Counted from the stretch's first letter, positions 45,412 through 57,488 are shown. The stretch is 64,000 bases of DNA from an uncultured Vibrio sp. (GCF_947488985.1 NZ_CANLBV010000007.1:1-64000); one strand, 5' to 3'. The notes: a model not told the origin generated them from the letters alone. Numbers and translations are program-made.

Positions 45412-46257
45412 ATGGCAACTGTAACTGCTGCTCTAGTTAAAGAACTTCGCGAGCGCACTGGCGCTGGCATGATGGAATGTAAGAAAGCGCTTGTAGAAGC
45501 AAACGCTGACATCGAACTAGCAATTGAAAACATGCGTAAATCTGGCGCAGCGAAAGCAGCTAAGAAAGCTGGTAACGTTGCTGCTGAAGGCGCAATCATC
45601 ATCAAAGAAGAGAACGGCGTAGCTGCTCTTCTTGAAGTTAACTGTCAAACTGACTTCGTAGCAAAAGATGCTAACTTCACTGCATTCGCAGAAGAAGTTG
45701 CAGCTGCAGCAGTAGCTTCTCAAGCAACTGTTGAAGAGCTACAAGCACAGTTCGAAGAAACTCGTGTTGCTCTAGTTGCAAAAATCGGCGAAAACATCAA
45801 CATCCGTCGCGTACAATACGTTTCAGGTGTTGCACTAGCTTCTTACCGTCACGGCGAGAAAATCGGTGTTGTTGTTGCTGGTGAAGGCGAAGCTGAAACT
45901 CTTAAGCACGTTGCAATGCACGTTGCTGCATCACGTCCTGAGTTCCTAAACCCAGAAGACGTACCTGCAGACGTAGTTGCTAAAGAGAAAGCAGTTCAAG
46001 TTGAAATCGCTATGAACGAAGGCAAACCAGCTGAAATCGCAGAGAAAATGGTTGTTGGCCGTATGAAGAAATTCACGGGCGAAATATCTCTAACTGGTCA
46101 AGCTTTCATCATGGAGCCTAAGCAAACTGTTGGCGCTATCCTTAAAGAGAAAGGCGCTTCAGTATCTAACTTCGTACGTCTAGAAGTTGGTGAAGGCATC
46201 GAGAAAGCTGCTGAAATGAGCTTCGCTGACGAAGTTGCAGCGGTACAAAAAGGTTAA
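45412..46257 (+). CDS. tsf: Elongation factor Ts
   Basis: Nucleotide exchange factor for EF-Tu. N-terminal [20 protein letters not shown], and the EF-Tu contact [12 protein letters not shown]. 281 residues. Good GAGGA site before the ATG. Usual partner of rpsB. Strong codon bias. Confidence 0.98.
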   Translation: MATVTAALVKELRERTGAGMMECKKALVEANADIELAIENMRKSGAAKAAKKAGNVAAEGAIIIKEENGVAALLEVNCQTDFVAKDANFTAFAEEVAAAAVASQATVEELQAQFEETRVALVAKIGENINIRRVQYVSGVALASYRHGEKIGVVVAGEGEAETLKHVAMHVAASRPEFLNPEDVPADVVAKEKAVQVEIAMNEGKPAEIAEKMVVGRMKKFTGEISLTGQAFIMEPKQTVGAILKEKGASVSNFVRLEVGEGIEKAAEMSFADEVAAVQKG

Positions 46258-46275
46258 TCCTTAGCGTATTGTTTG

Positions 46276-46308
46276 AAAAAAGACCGTGGCCATTGCTACG
46301 GTCTTTTT
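46276..46308 (+). terminator. Terminator of rpsB-tsf
   Basis: AAAAAGACCGT...ACGGTCTTTTT, about 20 bp after tsf. Confidence 0.9.
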
Positions 46309-46418
46309 ATGAATAGTGAATTATTTTTGCTCGCAACGTTAGCTGTTATGAATGCGAACTGACATATTCAGTTTTTATCCATGACTGTTAATCATCAACT
46401 CTTTGGAAGGTAAACTCC

Positions 46419-47150
46419 ATGACTACGAACCCTAAACCAGCTTATCAACGTATTCTGTTAAAACTTAGCGGTGAAGCGCTACAAGGCGAAGAAGGTTTTG
46501 GTATTGATCCAACGATCCTTGATCGTATGGCGCAAGAAGTAAAAGAATTGGTTGAACTAGGTGTTCAAGTTGGTGTTGTTATCGGTGGCGGTAACCTGTT
46601 CCGTGGTGCAGGCCTCGCTGAAGCTGGTATGAACCGCGTTGTTGGTGATCACATGGGTATGCTTGCAACGGTAATGAACGGCTTAGCAATGCGCGACGCC
46701 CTGCACCGCGCTTACGTAAACGCACGTGTCATGTCAGCTATCCCTCTTAAAGGTGTGTGTGACGACTACAACTGGGCAGATGCAATCAGCCAACTGCGTC
46801 AAGGCCGTGTTGTGATCTTCTCAGCGGGTACTGGTAACCCATTCTTCACTACGGATTCAGCTGCATGCCTACGTGGTATCGAAATCGAAGCTGACGTTGT
46901 TCTAAAAGCAACAAAAGTAGATGGTGTATTTACGGCTGACCCAGTAGCAAACCCAGACGCAGAGCTGTATGATACTTTGTCTTACAACACGATTCTTGAA
47001 AAAGAATTGAAAGTAATGGACTTGGCTGCATTTACGCTAGCACGTGATCACAAAATGCCAATCCGTGTATTTAACATGAATAAGCCAGGCGCATTACGTC
47101 GCGTGGTTATGGGTGAAACTGAAGGTACATTAATCAGCGACGCTGACTAA
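46419..47150 (+). CDS. pyrH: Uridylate kinase
   Basis: Phosphorylates UMP to UDP. Amino-acid-kinase fold: [25 protein letters not shown] and VDGVFTADP. 243 residues. GGAAGG before the ATG. Followed by a short hairpin (GCTTAC...GTAAGC, 47168-47197 region) and frr. Confidence 0.97.
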   Translation: MTTNPKPAYQRILLKLSGEALQGEEGFGIDPTILDRMAQEVKELVELGVQVGVVIGGGNLFRGAGLAEAGMNRVVGDHMGMLATVMNGLAMRDALHRAYVNARVMSAIPLKGVCDDYNWADAISQLRQGRVVIFSAGTGNPFFTTDSAACLRGIEIEADVVLKATKVDGVFTADPVANPDAELYDTLSYNTILEKELKVMDLAAFTLARDHKMPIRVFNMNKPGALRRVVMGETEGTLISDAD

Positions 47151-47246
47151 TTTTTCGGGCTTACTGAAGGTTATACTTCGGTAAGCTTATCCTTATCACT
47201 CCAAATAAAAGCTTTCTTGAAGAAAGAACATAATCAAGGTGAAATT

Positions 47247-47804
47247 GTGATTAACGAAATCAAAAAAGACGCTCAAGAGCGCATGGTAAAAAGTGTTGAT
47301 GCACTAAAAAACAGCCTACAAAAAATTCGTACAGGTCGTGCGCACCCAAGCCTACTTTCTGGTCTTACTGTTGAGTACTACGGTGCTCCAACTCCTTTGA
47401 CTCAAGTAGCTAACGTTATCGCTGAAGATGCACGTACACTAGCAATCACAGTGTTTGATAAAACACTGACTCCTCTAGTAGAAAAAGCAATCCTAACATC
47501 TGACCTAGGTCTAAACCCTATGTCTGCTGGTACGGTTATCCGTGTTCCACTTCCACCGCTAACTGAAGAGCGTCGTAAAGACCTAGTTAAAATCGTTCGT
47601 GGCGAAGCTGAAGGTGGCCGTGTTGCGATCCGTAACATCCGTCGTGACGCGAATGGCGATCTAAAAGCGCTTCTTAAAGATAAAGAAATCTCTGAAGATG
47701 AAGATCGTAAAGCACAAGACGAAATTCAAAAGCTAACTGACGCTGCGGTTAAGAACGTAGACGAAGTTCTAGCAACTAAAGAAAAAGAGTTGATGGAAGT
47801 TTAA
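47247..47804 (+). CDS. frr: Ribosome recycling factor
   Basis: Splits the post-termination ribosome with EF-G. Opens (M)[12 protein letters not shown], with [12 protein letters not shown] and the all-helical C-terminal half. 185 residues as in E. coli, from a GTG start at 47247 with AGGTGA upstream; the frame is open from 47217 but the family start is the GTG. Confidence 0.96.
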   Translation: MINEIKKDAQERMVKSVDALKNSLQKIRTGRAHPSLLSGLTVEYYGAPTPLTQVANVIAEDARTLAITVFDKTLTPLVEKAILTSDLGLNPMSAGTVIRVPLPPLTEERRKDLVKIVRGEAEGGRVAIRNIRRDANGDLKALLKDKEISEDEDRKAQDEIQKLTDAAVKNVDEVLATKEKELMEV

Positions 47805-47828
47805 TTTTCCCTATTCTTTTCTTTCCGG

Positions 47829-47863
47829 AAAAACGCTGTACTCACGGTGCAGCGTTTTTTTAT
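47829..47863 (+). terminator. Terminator of frr
   Basis: AAACGCTG...CAGCGTTT with seven T after it, 25 bp after frr. Confidence 0.88.
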
Positions 47864-47902
47864 GCTACTCTGTTCGACTATTAGAATTTGATTCCCTCTT
47901 TT

Positions 47903-48655
47903 ATGCATAATTCTCAAGCGTTCACAGACTCTCTTCCGAAACACATTGCTATCATTATGGATGGTAATGGCCGTTGGGCAAAAGCTCAGGGCAAGCCTCG
48001 CGTCTTTGGTCATAAAAACGGTGTTCAAGCCGTTCGTAAAACCATCTCTTCTGCAGCCAGACTTGGCATCAAAGCTGTAACTTTTTTTGCATTTAGTAGC
48101 GAAAACTGGCGTCGTCCTGAGGAAGAAGTCGGTATTTTGATGGAACTGTTTATCTCCGTTCTTTCAAGCGAAGCGAAAAAAATTCATAAAAATAATTTAC
48201 AGCTTCGTGTTATTGGTGACAAAAGTCGTTTTAATGAACGACTACAAAAGAAGATTGAAGAAGCAGAAGCGTTAACTCGCACCAATACCGGTATGGTTAT
48301 TAATATTGCGGCGAACTATGGCGGCAAATGGGATATTCAGCAAGCAATGGTTTCTATTGCCCAGCAGGTAAAGTCTGGTGATATTAGTGTAGATGACATT
48401 GATGAAGCTATGATTACACAGCACCTGACCATGGCCGATATTCCTGAAGTCGATCTCCTGATCCGCACTAGTGGCGAGTGCCGCATTAGTAACTTTATGC
48501 TTTGGCAGTTGGCTTACGCCGAAATGTATTTCACAGAGCAATTCTGGCCAGACTTTAATGAAGACAGCTTAGTAGAAGCTGTGACTTGGTTTGTAAACCG
48601 CGAGCGTCGTTTTGGATGCACCGGAGATCAAATTAAAGCTCTGATGGACAGTTAA
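47903..48655 (+). CDS. uppS: Undecaprenyl diphosphate synthase
   Basis: Makes the C55 lipid carrier for peptidoglycan and O-antigen. Catalytic [10 protein letters not shown] (Asp20 from the ATG at 47903), [12 protein letters not shown] and [15 protein letters not shown]. 250 residues. The ATG at 47903 has no clear ribosome site; a TTG at 47888 is the alternative. First gene of the uppS-cdsA-dxr-rseP run. Confidence 0.96.
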   Translation: MHNSQAFTDSLPKHIAIIMDGNGRWAKAQGKPRVFGHKNGVQAVRKTISSAARLGIKAVTFFAFSSENWRRPEEEVGILMELFISVLSSEAKKIHKNNLQLRVIGDKSRFNERLQKKIEEAEALTRTNTGMVINIAANYGGKWDIQQAMVSIAQQVKSGDISVDDIDEAMITQHLTMADIPEVDLLIRTSGECRISNFMLWQLAYAEMYFTEQFWPDFNEDSLVEAVTWFVNRERRFGCTGDQIKALMDS

Positions 48656-48668
48656 TAAGGATTTTTTT

Positions 48669-49511
48669 TTGAAACAACGAATTATTACCGCGTTGATTTT
48701 AGCTCCTCTAGTTATTCTAGGTATTTTCGAGTTATCACTGCCTACGTTTATTCTTTCATTAGCGCTTATCTCGCTGTTGGGCTTCTGGGAGTGGACTCAG
48801 TTTGTTGAAAGTAAATCGCGTTATTTAGCCTTGATACCCACGGTTGTCGTAAGTGCAGCAAGCTTTGCATTTATCCCTTTTGATGCATTTAGTCTTAATA
48901 ACTTATCGAGTGTCCACTATGCTATTTTAATCATTGGCTCTGTTTGGTGGGTAATCGCGAGTGCGATGGCGGTAACTTACCCTAGATCTATGCCGGCATG
49001 GAAAGACTCATCCATTCTTCGCCATGGGTTTGGCGTGTTAACTCTACTACCATTCTTTTGGAGTGTCGTGATCCTGCGCGCTACTGGTATCGACGTTGAT
49101 CCTTATCATGGTGCGAAATTAGTGATGTTTGTCTGCTTATTAGTCTGGGCAGCCGACAGTGGCGCTTACTTTTCAGGTAAGAGCTTTGGTAAGCGAAAAA
49201 TGGCACCCGCTGTCAGCCCAAATAAGACGATTGAAGGTCTTATTGGGGGCATTATTGCTGCCGTGATCGTAGCTTGGGTCTTTGCAGGTTTGTTTGATAT
49301 TCAATTCACAAGCCCGCTTCACATGATCGTGATTACCTTAGTGACTGTTGTTATCTCAGTTCTTGGTGATCTTGTCGAAAGTATGTTCAAGCGTGTTTCT
49401 GGAGTAAAAGACAGTAGCAACCTGATCCCTGGTCATGGTGGTATACTGGATAGAATAGACAGCCTAACGGCTGCATTCCCTGTCTTTGCTCTGTTGTATT
49501 TAGCATTATAA
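48669..49511 (+). CDS. cdsA: Phosphatidate cytidylyltransferase
   Basis: Makes CDP-diacylglycerol for phospholipid synthesis in the inner membrane. About eight membrane helices and the C-terminal family signature DSSNLIPGHGGILDRIDSL. 280 residues. TTG start, supported by AAGGA 7 nt upstream and the KQRIITALILAP opening. Confidence 0.95.
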   Translation: MKQRIITALILAPLVILGIFELSLPTFILSLALISLLGFWEWTQFVESKSRYLALIPTVVVSAASFAFIPFDAFSLNNLSSVHYAILIIGSVWWVIASAMAVTYPRSMPAWKDSSILRHGFGVLTLLPFFWSVVILRATGIDVDPYHGAKLVMFVCLLVWAADSGAYFSGKSFGKRKMAPAVSPNKTIEGLIGGIIAAVIVAWVFAGLFDIQFTSPLHMIVITLVTVVISVLGDLVESMFKRVSGVKDSSNLIPGHGGILDRIDSLTAAFPVFALLYLAL

Positions 49512-49513
49512 TT

Positions 49514-49546
49514 AAAAGGGCAGTGATACTGCCTACTGCCCTTTAT
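49514..49546 (+). terminator. Hairpin between cdsA and dxr
   Basis: AAAGGGCAGT...ACTGCCCTTT, followed by ATTACATTT. A weak or partial terminator. Confidence 0.7.
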
Positions 49547-49568
49547 TACATTTCTACGGTCCTATGTG

Positions 49569-50777
49569 ATGCGAAATTTAACTATCCTTGGCGCTACCGG
49601 TTCAATTGGTGCAAGTACACTAAAAGTTGTTGAACAAAACCCAGACCTTTATTCGGTCGTTGCACTGGCAGCTGGCTCGAATGTTGAAAAGATGCTGGTG
49701 TTAGTCAAAAAGTGGCAACCAAGCTATGTTGCTATGGCTTGCCCTGAGGCTGCATCTCAGTTAGCTGGAGCGTTGTCAGTGAGTCACCCTAACGTCCAAG
49801 TGCTATCCGGCTCAGAGGGTATATGTCAGGTCGCTTCTTTAGATGAAGTGGATACGGTGATGGCAGCGATCGTTGGGGCGGCGGGTTTGCTGCCTACGAT
49901 GGCTGCAGTTAAGGCCGGTAAGCGTATTCTACTGGCTAATAAAGAAGCCCTGGTGATGTCTGGTCAGTTGTTTATCGACGCTGTCGAGCAGTACGGTGCT
50001 GAGCTACTTCCTGTCGACAGTGAGCATAATGCTATCTTCCAGTGCCTGCCGCAAAAGATACAAGCGAACTTAGGCCGTTGTGATTTAGCGAAGAGTGGTA
50101 TTAGCCATATTCTTTTGACAGGCTCCGGTGGTCCTTTTCGATATACCGATGTTGCAGAGCTACAATCAGTAACACCTGAACGCGCGATCGCTCACCCTAA
50201 CTGGTCGATGGGACCGAAGATCTCTGTCGACTCTGCAACGATGATGAATAAAGGCCTAGAGTACATTGAAGCTAAATGGTTATTCAATGCTTCTCAGGAC
50301 CAATTAAAGGTGATTATTCATCCTCAATCTGTGATTCATTCTATGGTTCAGTACAAAGATGGCTCTGTACTGGCTCAAATGGGCGAACCTGACATGGCAA
50401 CGCCTATTGCTCTGACCCTATCTTACCCTGAGCGCATTGACGCTGGTGTTAAACCTCTAGATTTTACCAAAGTGGGTGAGCTTACCTTTTTAGATCCAGA
50501 CTTTAGCCGTTACCCATGTTTAAGGTTAGCGATAGAAGCGTGTTACTTGGGGCAGCACGCCACCACCGCAATTAACGCGGCCAACGAAATTGCTGTCGAT
50601 GCTTTCTTGAACAAGCAAGTGAGGTTTACCGATATTGCTGTGATCAATGAGCATGTTATGGGGAAAGTATGTGAACAACATAACTCTGAGGGCTTAGACA
50701 GCTTGGAAAGCCTGCTTGAACTCGATAATATGTCTCGTCAAATCGCCATTCAATTTATTAAAGAGCAGCTAGCATGA
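49569..50777 (+). CDS. dxr: 1-deoxy-D-xylulose 5-phosphate reductoisomerase
   Basis: Second step of the MEP isoprenoid pathway. NADPH motif [15 protein letters not shown], and metal-binding [11 protein letters not shown]. 402 residues from the ATG at 49569; a GTG directly before it is less likely. Upstream supply for uppS in the same cluster. Overlaps rseP by ATGA. Confidence 0.96.
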   Translation: MRNLTILGATGSIGASTLKVVEQNPDLYSVVALAAGSNVEKMLVLVKKWQPSYVAMACPEAASQLAGALSVSHPNVQVLSGSEGICQVASLDEVDTVMAAIVGAAGLLPTMAAVKAGKRILLANKEALVMSGQLFIDAVEQYGAELLPVDSEHNAIFQCLPQKIQANLGRCDLAKSGISHILLTGSGGPFRYTDVAELQSVTPERAIAHPNWSMGPKISVDSATMMNKGLEYIEAKWLFNASQDQLKVIIHPQSVIHSMVQYKDGSVLAQMGEPDMATPIALTLSYPERIDAGVKPLDFTKVGELTFLDPDFSRYPCLRLAIEACYLGQHATTAINAANEIAVDAFLNKQVRFTDIAVINEHVMGKVCEQHNSEGLDSLESLLELDNMSRQIAIQFIKEQLA

Positions 50778-52132
50778 GTGGAATTTTGTGGAACTTCGCC
50801 TCTTTTATCGTAGCGCTTGGCATTCTGGTTGCTGTTCATGAATTTGGACACTTTTGGGTTGCACGCCGCTGTGGGGTTAAGGTTGAAAAATTCTCGATTG
50901 GTTTTGGTAAATCAATCTGGAGTAAAGTGGGTCGTGACGGTATCGAATACAGCTTGTCGGTGATTCCATTAGGCGGCTACGTTAAGATGATTGATAGCCG
51001 TGTTGATGATATTCCAGAAGATCAGCAGCACTGCGCTTTTGATAAAAAACCTTTATGGAAACGCACCGCGATTGTCGGAGCGGGGCCTGCATTTAACTTT
51101 ATCTTTGCTGTTTTTGCTTATTGGTTAGTTTTTTTGATCGGTGTCCCGGCGGTTAAACCTGTGATCGGTGAAGTCACTCCGCAATCTATTGCGGCACAAG
51201 CCGGAATTGAAACTGGAATGGAACTTAAATCTATTTCGGGAATCAAAACCGCAGATTGGGAATCCGTTAATATGGGGTTGATATCCCATATTGGTGATCA
51301 GTCCATGACTGTCACGGTCTCTTCACAAGACGATGTTGGCTTTGAGCAACAAATAACATTGGATATCTCAGACTGGTCATTCAACCCTGAAACAGAGTCG
51401 GCAATGACTACGCTGGGCTTTAGACCGTATTCTCCTGAGATATCGACAGTAATTGCTCAAGTGATTGATGGTGGTGCGGCACAGTCAGCAGGGCTTGAAG
51501 CTGGTGATAAGATTGTTGAAATCAATCAACTACCCATTGAGCAGTGGCAGTCAGTGGTTGAGTTAATTCGTTCTAACCCGATGACACCATTAAACCTGGT
51601 CATATTGCGAAACGGTGTTGAGCAGCCTCTGGTTATGACACCTAAAAGTCGTGAGCTCTCTGATGGTTTGACTATTGGTTACGCCGGTATTGCCCCTGAA
51701 GTCGCAGAATGGCCAGAAGATTATCGCTTTGAGTTACAATTTGGTGTAATTGAGTCTGTAGGGAAAGCCGTTGATAAAACAGGTCAAATCATTGGTTTGA
51801 CGCTGACAATGCTTAAGAAGTTGGTCGTGGGTGATGTCGGCTTAAACAACTTAAGTGGCCCTATTTCCATTGCTAAAGGTGCTGGCACAACCGCAGACTA
51901 TGGTCTGGTCTACTTCTTAGGCTTTTTAGCTCTGATCAGTGTTAACTTAGGTATTATTAATTTGGTTCCGCTGCCGATGCTGGACGGCGGACATTTGCTC
52001 TTTTTCGCTATTGAGGCCGTTACTCGCAAACCTGTCCCTGAAAAAGTTCAGGAGATGGGGTACAGAGTGGGAGGGGCAATCCTCTTCTCTTTGATGGCTC
52101 TAGCAATATTTAACGATTTTACTCGTCTGTGA
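50774..52132 (+). CDS. rseP: RIP zinc protease RseP
   Basis: Inner-membrane site-2 protease that cuts RseA to release sigma-E in envelope stress. HEFGH zinc motif near residue 22 in the first helix, two PDZ domains (about 115-200 and 220-310), and the C-terminal [13 protein letters not shown] supplying the third ligand. 452 residues. Translationally coupled to dxr; followed by bamA, whose product it indirectly monitors. Confidence 0.96.
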   Translation: MSGILWNFASFIVALGILVAVHEFGHFWVARRCGVKVEKFSIGFGKSIWSKVGRDGIEYSLSVIPLGGYVKMIDSRVDDIPEDQQHCAFDKKPLWKRTAIVGAGPAFNFIFAVFAYWLVFLIGVPAVKPVIGEVTPQSIAAQAGIETGMELKSISGIKTADWESVNMGLISHIGDQSMTVTVSSQDDVGFEQQITLDISDWSFNPETESAMTTLGFRPYSPEISTVIAQVIDGGAAQSAGLEAGDKIVEINQLPIEQWQSVVELIRSNPMTPLNLVILRNGVEQPLVMTPKSRELSDGLTIGYAGIAPEVAEWPEDYRFELQFGVIESVGKAVDKTGQIIGLTLTMLKKLVVGDVGLNNLSGPISIAKGAGTTADYGLVYFLGFLALISVNLGIINLVPLPMLDGGHLLFFAIEAVTRKPVPEKVQEMGYRVGGAILFSLMALAIFNDFTRL

Positions 52133-52180
52133 ATGGTTTATTACAGGCATTGGTAGTAGCAAGGAATAATTAGAATAAGT

Positions 52181-54586
52181 ATGGCGATTAAGCAAATTCT
52201 GTTCGCAAGTTTATTGGCGACGAGTGTGGCCGCGAACGGAGCACAAAATTTTGTAGTTGAAGATATCAAGATCGAAGGCTTACAGCGTGTTGCACTCGGT
52301 GCGGCTCTACTGAAAATGCCAGTACGTATTGGTGATGAAGTGAGTGGTGGTGATGTCTCTGAGATCATTCGTGCACTTTATGCTTCAGGTAACTTTGAGG
52401 ATGTGAAGGTTCTTCGTGATGAAGGTGTGTTGATTGTTCAAGTTAAGGAACGACCAACCATTGCCAGCATCTCATTCTCGGGTAACAAGGCGATCAAAGA
52501 AGAGCAACTCCAGCAGAACCTTGATGCCTCTGGCGTGCGTGAAGGTGAAGCCCTTGATCGTACCGCGCTGAGTAATATCGAAAAAGGTCTTGAAGACTTT
52601 TATTATAGCGTAGGTAAATACAATGCGACCGTTCAAGCGGTAGTTACCCCATTGCCACGTAACCGTTCAGACCTGAAGTTTGTCTTTACTGAAGGCGTTT
52701 CTGCGAAAATTCAACAAATCAACTTTATCGGCAACGAAGTTTTCTCTGATGCAGAGCTTCTTAGCCGTTTCAATCTCAACGTTGATGTCGCATGGTGGAA
52801 CTTTCTTGCGGATGATAAATACCAGAAGCAAGTTTTAGCGGGTGATATCGAAGCGCTCAAATCTTACTACCTTGACCGAGGTCACCTTAAGTTTAAGGTA
52901 GACTCGACTCAGGTTGCGATCTCTCCAGATAAGAAAGGCGTTTATATTACGCTGGGTATTGATGAAGGTGAGGCTTACACCGTGAAAGGTGTCGACTTCC
53001 GTGGTGAGTTGATTGGCCGTGAGGCTGACTTCGAAGCATTAGTACCGTTTGAAGACGGAGATACCTACAACGGCTCTGCGGTGACGTCTCTAGAAGAGAA
53101 CGTGAAACGAATTCTTGGAGAGTCAGGTTATGCCTACCCACAAGTTCGTACTATTCCTGAGTTTGACGATGAAACCAAACAGGTATCACTATTGATCAAT
53201 GTAGAAGCGGGCAACCGTGTCTACGTACGTGATATTCGTTTTACCGGGAATAACTCGACCAAAGATGAAGTTTTGCGTCGTGAAATGCGTCAAATGGAAG
53301 GCAACTGGCTCAACTCTAAAGCTATTGATACCGGTAAGGGGCGTCTAAACCGTCTAGGTTTCTTCGAAACGGTTGACGTACAAACGGTGCGTGTACCTGG
53401 CAGTGAAGATCAAGTCGATTTGGTTTATGACGTTAAGGAAGCGAACTCAGGCAGCATCAACTTTGGTGTGGGCTACGGTACGGAATCCGGTGTCAGTTTC
53501 CAAGTGGGTCTACAACAGGATAACTTTGCGGGTTCAGGTAACCGTGTCGGCGTAAGTGCTATGGTCAACGATTACCAAAAGAACGTGAGCTTAGACTACC
53601 GAGATCCTTACTGGAACCTTGACGGTGTCAGTTTAGGCGGTAAGGTCTTCTACAACGAATTTGAAGCTTCTGAAGCTGATATTATTGACTATACCAATGA
53701 AAGTTATGGTGCGAGCCTGACATGGGGTTTCCCTATGGATGAGCTTAACCGAATCGAATTTGGTGGTGGTTATACGCACAACAAGATTGGTAATGTACCG
53801 ACTTATGTGCAAGCGATTCAATTCGCGAGAAGTATCGGCCAATATGGTGACGAGCACATCTTAACCAACGACTTCGATATCAATATCTCTTGGACGCGCA
53901 ACAACCTTAACCGTGGTTATTTCCCAACTGCGGGTAATCACCAGCGTGCCTTTGTCAAAATGACGGTACCAGGCTCTGGCGCTCAGTACTTTAAGGGCCA
54001 GTACGACATAAAAAATTACATACCGGTGACCAAAAATCATGAGTTCTCTCTATTGATGCGTGGTCGACTAGGTTATGGTAATGGCTATGGTCAAACCGAT
54101 GGTAACGATAACCTGTTCCCGTTCTACGAGAACTATTACGCGGGTGGTTTCACCACGCTGCGTGGTTTTGGCTCTAATTCGGCTGGCCCTAAAGCGGTTT
54201 ATGGCAGCAGCACGGGTAACAACCCGACGTACAGCTCTGCAACCGATGATTCTGTTGGTGGTAATGCCATTGCATTGGCAAGCCTTGAGTTAATCGTACC
54301 AACGCCATTTGCATCGGATGAAGCACGAAGCCAAATTCGAACCAGCGTTTTTATTGATGCAGCAAGTGTGTGGGATACCGAGTTTGTGGATCGTGGCGCT
54401 CCAACTAGTGGTGGTAAGTACTATCAGGATTTCTCTGATCCAACGAACTACCGTGCATCTTATGGTGCTGCACTGCAATGGATGTCACCGATGGGCCCAT
54501 TGGTTTTCTCTCTTGCAAAACCACTTAAAAGTTACGAAGGTGATGATGAGGAAGTCTTCACATTCACCATTGGTCAAACATTCTAA
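52181..54586 (+). CDS. bamA: Outer membrane assembly factor BamA
   Basis: Core of the BAM complex. Signal peptide (MAIKQILFASLLATSVAANG), five POTRA domains (about 22-420) and a 16-strand barrel ending in the aromatic signature FTIGQTF. The VRGF-type loop is LRGFGSNSAGP. 801 residues. Partner of BamE at 30.3 kb. Sits with skp, which carries its substrates. Confidence 0.97.
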   Translation: MAIKQILFASLLATSVAANGAQNFVVEDIKIEGLQRVALGAALLKMPVRIGDEVSGGDVSEIIRALYASGNFEDVKVLRDEGVLIVQVKERPTIASISFSGNKAIKEEQLQQNLDASGVREGEALDRTALSNIEKGLEDFYYSVGKYNATVQAVVTPLPRNRSDLKFVFTEGVSAKIQQINFIGNEVFSDAELLSRFNLNVDVAWWNFLADDKYQKQVLAGDIEALKSYYLDRGHLKFKVDSTQVAISPDKKGVYITLGIDEGEAYTVKGVDFRGELIGREADFEALVPFEDGDTYNGSAVTSLEENVKRILGESGYAYPQVRTIPEFDDETKQVSLLINVEAGNRVYVRDIRFTGNNSTKDEVLRREMRQMEGNWLNSKAIDTGKGRLNRLGFFETVDVQTVRVPGSEDQVDLVYDVKEANSGSINFGVGYGTESGVSFQVGLQQDNFAGSGNRVGVSAMVNDYQKNVSLDYRDPYWNLDGVSLGGKVFYNEFEASEADIIDYTNESYGASLTWGFPMDELNRIEFGGGYTHNKIGNVPTYVQAIQFARSIGQYGDEHILTNDFDINISWTRNNLNRGYFPTAGNHQRAFVKMTVPGSGAQYFKGQYDIKNYIPVTKNHEFSLLMRGRLGYGNGYGQTDGNDNLFPFYENYYAGGFTTLRGFGSNSAGPKAVYGSSTGNNPTYSSATDDSVGGNAIALASLELIVPTPFASDEARSQIRTSVFIDAASVWDTEFVDRGAPTSGGKYYQDFSDPTNYRASYGAALQWMSPMGPLVFSLAKPLKSYEGDDEEVFTFTIGQTF

Positions 54587-54604
54587 TATCTGAAGGACAA
54601 TATT

Positions 54605-55114
54605 TTGAAACATATGATTAAAGCAGCCGGTCTAGGCCTTGTAGTTCTTAGCTCTTCTTTCTTTGCAACCGCTGCAGAAGCCGCACAAAAAGTCGGCTAT
54701 GTAAATACGGCACAAGTCTTCCAAGCTTTACCTCAGCGTGAAGTTGTTCTTCAAAAGATGCAGGAAGAGTTTAAAGACAAAGCGGCAGAACTGCAGAGCA
54801 TTCAAGCGGAAGCTCAAACCAAGATGGAAAAGCTTCAGCGTGATGGTGAGCTGTTAGGTCCAGAAGAAGTTGAGAAGCTTCGCATTGAACTTGGTCAACT
54901 AGACAGCAAATACAAAATCAAGGCTCAAGCTCTAGAGAAAGCTAGCCAGCGTCGTGAAGCTGAAGAGAAGCAGAAGCTGTTCCAAGTGATTCAAGATGCT
55001 GTAACGGAAGTTGCGGATAAAGAAGGCTATGACATGATTGTTGATATCCAAGCGCTGCAATACGGCAAGCCTGAATACAACATCTCTGAGCAAGTAATTA
55101 AAGCACTGAAATAA
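54605..55114 (+). CDS. skp: Periplasmic chaperone Skp/OmpH
   Basis: Holds unfolded outer-membrane proteins in the periplasm. Signal peptide ending near AEAAQ, then [10 protein letters not shown] and a long coiled-coil tentacle (about 45-130). 169 residues from a TTG at 54605, which has AAGGA 7 nt upstream; the next ATG at 54614 is too far from it. Confidence 0.94.
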   Translation: MKHMIKAAGLGLVVLSSSFFATAAEAAQKVGYVNTAQVFQALPQREVVLQKMQEEFKDKAAELQSIQAEAQTKMEKLQRDGELLGPEEVEKLRIELGQLDSKYKIKAQALEKASQRREAEEKQKLFQVIQDAVTEVADKEGYDMIVDIQALQYGKPEYNISEQVIKALK

Positions 55115-55119
55115 GTTTT

Positions 55120-56151
55120 ATGAAGAATCTGACTTTAGCCGAATTGGCAACGATTACCGGGGGAGAACTGCACGGAGACGGTAGCATTACTGTTTCATCG
55201 GTGGCTCCTATGGATAAAGCGCAAGAAGGTAACATTACGTTCCTTTCTAACGTGAAGTACAGCAAGCATCTAGGTGACTGTAAAGCATCCGCTATTATGG
55301 TTAAAGAGAGCGAGCGCGAACTGTGTAATGGCAATGTGATTGTGGTCAGCGACCCATACGTTGCGTTTGCTAAGGTTGCTCAAGCGCTTGATACTACTCC
55401 AGCACCGGCTGCGGCTATTGCTGATTCAGCTTCGATTGCGAGCGATGCAACACTTGGACAAAATGTGTCTATTGGTGCGAACGCCGTGATTGAGTCTGGT
55501 GTTGTTCTTGGTGACGATGTGATCATCGGTGCTGGTTGTTTTATCGGTAAAAACGCAAAGATTGGCGCTAGCACTAAGCTTTGGGCTAACGTCAGCGTTT
55601 ACCATGAAGTCGTGATTGGTGAAGCATGTTTGATCCAGTCAAGCACGGTTATTGGCTCTGATGGCTTCGGTTACGCGAATGAGAAAGGTGAGTGGGTGAA
55701 GATCCCGCAAGTCGGTTCGGTTCGTATTGGTAACCGCGTAGAAATTGGCGCGTGTACTACCATTGATCGTGGCGCATTAGACGACACAATTATTGAAGAC
55801 AACGTTATCCTAGATAACCAGCTTCAGATTGCTCACAATGTTCACATTGGATATGGTTCAGCGCTTGCTGGTGGTACTATTATTGCGGGTAGTACGACGA
55901 TCGGTAAGTACTGTATTATTGGCGGTGGTAGTGTGATCAATGGTCACATTGAAATCACGGACGGCGTAACGATCACTGGTATGGGTATGGTCATGCGCAG
56001 TATCACTGAAAAAGGCATGTACTCTTCGGGCATCCCTTTACAGCCAAATAGAGATTGGCGTAAAACCGCTACTCGTGTACATCGTATTGATGAGATGAAC
56101 AAGCGTTTGAAAGCCGTTGAAAAGCGTATTGATAAGAGCGCGGATTCATAA
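55120..56151 (+). CDS. lpxD: UDP-3-O-acylglucosamine N-acyltransferase
   Basis: Third step of lipid A synthesis. N-terminal uridine-binding domain (1-100), then a left-handed beta-helix of hexapeptide repeats with the catalytic His in [16 protein letters not shown], and a C-terminal helix. 343 residues. 5 bp after skp. Confidence 0.96.
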   Translation: MKNLTLAELATITGGELHGDGSITVSSVAPMDKAQEGNITFLSNVKYSKHLGDCKASAIMVKESERELCNGNVIVVSDPYVAFAKVAQALDTTPAPAAAIADSASIASDATLGQNVSIGANAVIESGVVLGDDVIIGAGCFIGKNAKIGASTKLWANVSVYHEVVIGEACLIQSSTVIGSDGFGYANEKGEWVKIPQVGSVRIGNRVEIGACTTIDRGALDDTIIEDNVILDNQLQIAHNVHIGYGSALAGGTIIAGSTTIGKYCIIGGGSVINGHIEITDGVTITGMGMVMRSITEKGMYSSGIPLQPNRDWRKTATRVHRIDEMNKRLKAVEKRIDKSADS

Positions 56152-56169
56152 TTATAGCATTTCTAATAA

Positions 56170-56198
56170 AAGGCTCGCGTATAGCGAGTCTTTTTCGT
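56170..56198 (+). terminator. Hairpin between lpxD and fabZ
   Basis: AGGCTCGC-GTATA-GCGAGTCT followed by TTTTTCG. Confidence 0.8.
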
Positions 56199-56245
56199 TT
56201 ATAATCCTTCTAATTAAATAAAAGAATACATATAGGAATACGACT

Positions 56246-56698
56246 TTGACTACTGAACAGACAACGATGAACATCACTGAAATTCAGGAACTATTACCTC
56301 ATCGCTACCCATTCTTAATGATTGATCGTGTTACTAGCTTCGAAAAAGAAAAGACACTGACCGCGATTAAAAATGTCTCTGTTAACGAACCTCAGTTTAC
56401 TGGCCACTTCCCACAACTTCCTGTTTTTCCAGGTGTGTTGATCTTAGAAGCCATGGCACAAGCAACCGGTCTTCTTGCATTTAAATCGTTCGGTGCGCCT
56501 TCTGGCAATGAGCTTTACTACTTTGCTAGTGTCGATAAAGCAAAATTCCGTAAGCCAGTTGTCCCTGGCGATCAACTGATTATCGAAGTTGAATTCTTAA
56601 AAGAGCGCCGTGGTATTGCATCGTTCAACGGTGTCGCTAAAGTCGACGGCGTGGTTGTATGTTCAGCTGAACTTAAATGTGCTCGTAGAGAGTTTTAA
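56246..56698 (+). CDS. fabZ: 3-hydroxyacyl-ACP dehydratase FabZ
   Basis: Dehydrates 3-hydroxyacyl-ACP in fatty-acid synthesis. Hot-dog fold with catalytic His54 ([12 protein letters not shown]) and Glu68 ([11 protein letters not shown]). 150 residues from a TTG at 56246 with AGGA 8 nt upstream (E. coli also uses TTG); ATG at 56267 is the alternative. Competes with LpxC for substrate, so its place among lpx genes is functional. Confidence 0.95.
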   Translation: MTTEQTTMNITEIQELLPHRYPFLMIDRVTSFEKEKTLTAIKNVSVNEPQFTGHFPQLPVFPGVLILEAMAQATGLLAFKSFGAPSGNELYYFASVDKAKFRKPVVPGDQLIIEVEFLKERRGIASFNGVAKVDGVVVCSAELKCARREF

Positions 56699-56699
56699 T

Positions 56700-57488
56700 A
56701 TGATTCATGAAACAGCGAAAATTCACCCGGCAGCAGTGATTGAGGGTGATGTTACTATCGGTGCTAACGTGACCGTTGGGCCTTTCACTTACATTGCTGG
56801 TAACGTGACCATTGGTGACGATACGGAAGTAATGTCACACGTTGTGATTAAAGGTCACACGACGATAGGTAAAGAAAACCGTATCTTTCCGCATGCTGTC
56901 ATTGGTGAAGAAAATCAAGATAAGAAATACGGCGGCGAAGAGACGACAGTTGTGATCGGTGATCGCAACGTGATTCGTGAGGCGGTTCAGATCCACCGTG
57001 GTACGGTACAAGACAAAGCAACCACAGTGATTGGTGATGACAACCTGCTGTGTGTCAATGCGCACGTCGCGCACGATGTGATTGTAGGTAACCACACTCA
57101 TATTGGTAACAACGCGATCTTAGGTGGTCACGTTACCGTTGGTGACTACGCCGGTGTCATGGCACTTTCTGCGATTCACCCATTCTGTTCAATTGGCGCT
57201 TATGCATACATTGGCGGCTGCTCTGCGGTTGTTCAAGATGTACTGCCATACGTGCTTGCTCAGGGGAATCACGCCGCGCCATTTGGTCTAAACTTAGTAG
57301 GCTTGAAGCGTAACGGATTCGAAAAACCTGAAATCCGAGCGCTACAGAAAGCGTACAAAGAGTTATACCGTTCAGGTAAAACACTTGAAGAAGCGAAAGT
57401 ATCTTTGGGCGAAATGGCGAAAGAGTTTGCTTCAGTGACTCCTATGCTAGAAATGCTAGAGAGCTCTGAGCGCGGTATTATTCGTTAA
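56700..57488 (+). CDS. lpxA: UDP-N-acetylglucosamine acyltransferase
   Basis: First step of lipid A synthesis. Left-handed beta-helix with hexapeptide repeats from [14 protein letters not shown] onward; catalytic His125 in [12 protein letters not shown] matches E. coli numbering. 262 residues from the ATG at 56700, one base after the fabZ stop; a longer frame from 56610 overlaps fabZ and is not likely. Confidence 0.97.
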   Translation: MIHETAKIHPAAVIEGDVTIGANVTVGPFTYIAGNVTIGDDTEVMSHVVIKGHTTIGKENRIFPHAVIGEENQDKKYGGEETTVVIGDRNVIREAVQIHRGTVQDKATTVIGDDNLLCVNAHVAHDVIVGNHTHIGNNAILGGHVTVGDYAGVMALSAIHPFCSIGAYAYIGGCSAVVQDVLPYVLAQGNHAAPFGLNLVGLKRNGFEKPEIRALQKAYKELYRSGKTLEEAKVSLGEMAKEFASVTPMLEMLESSERGIIR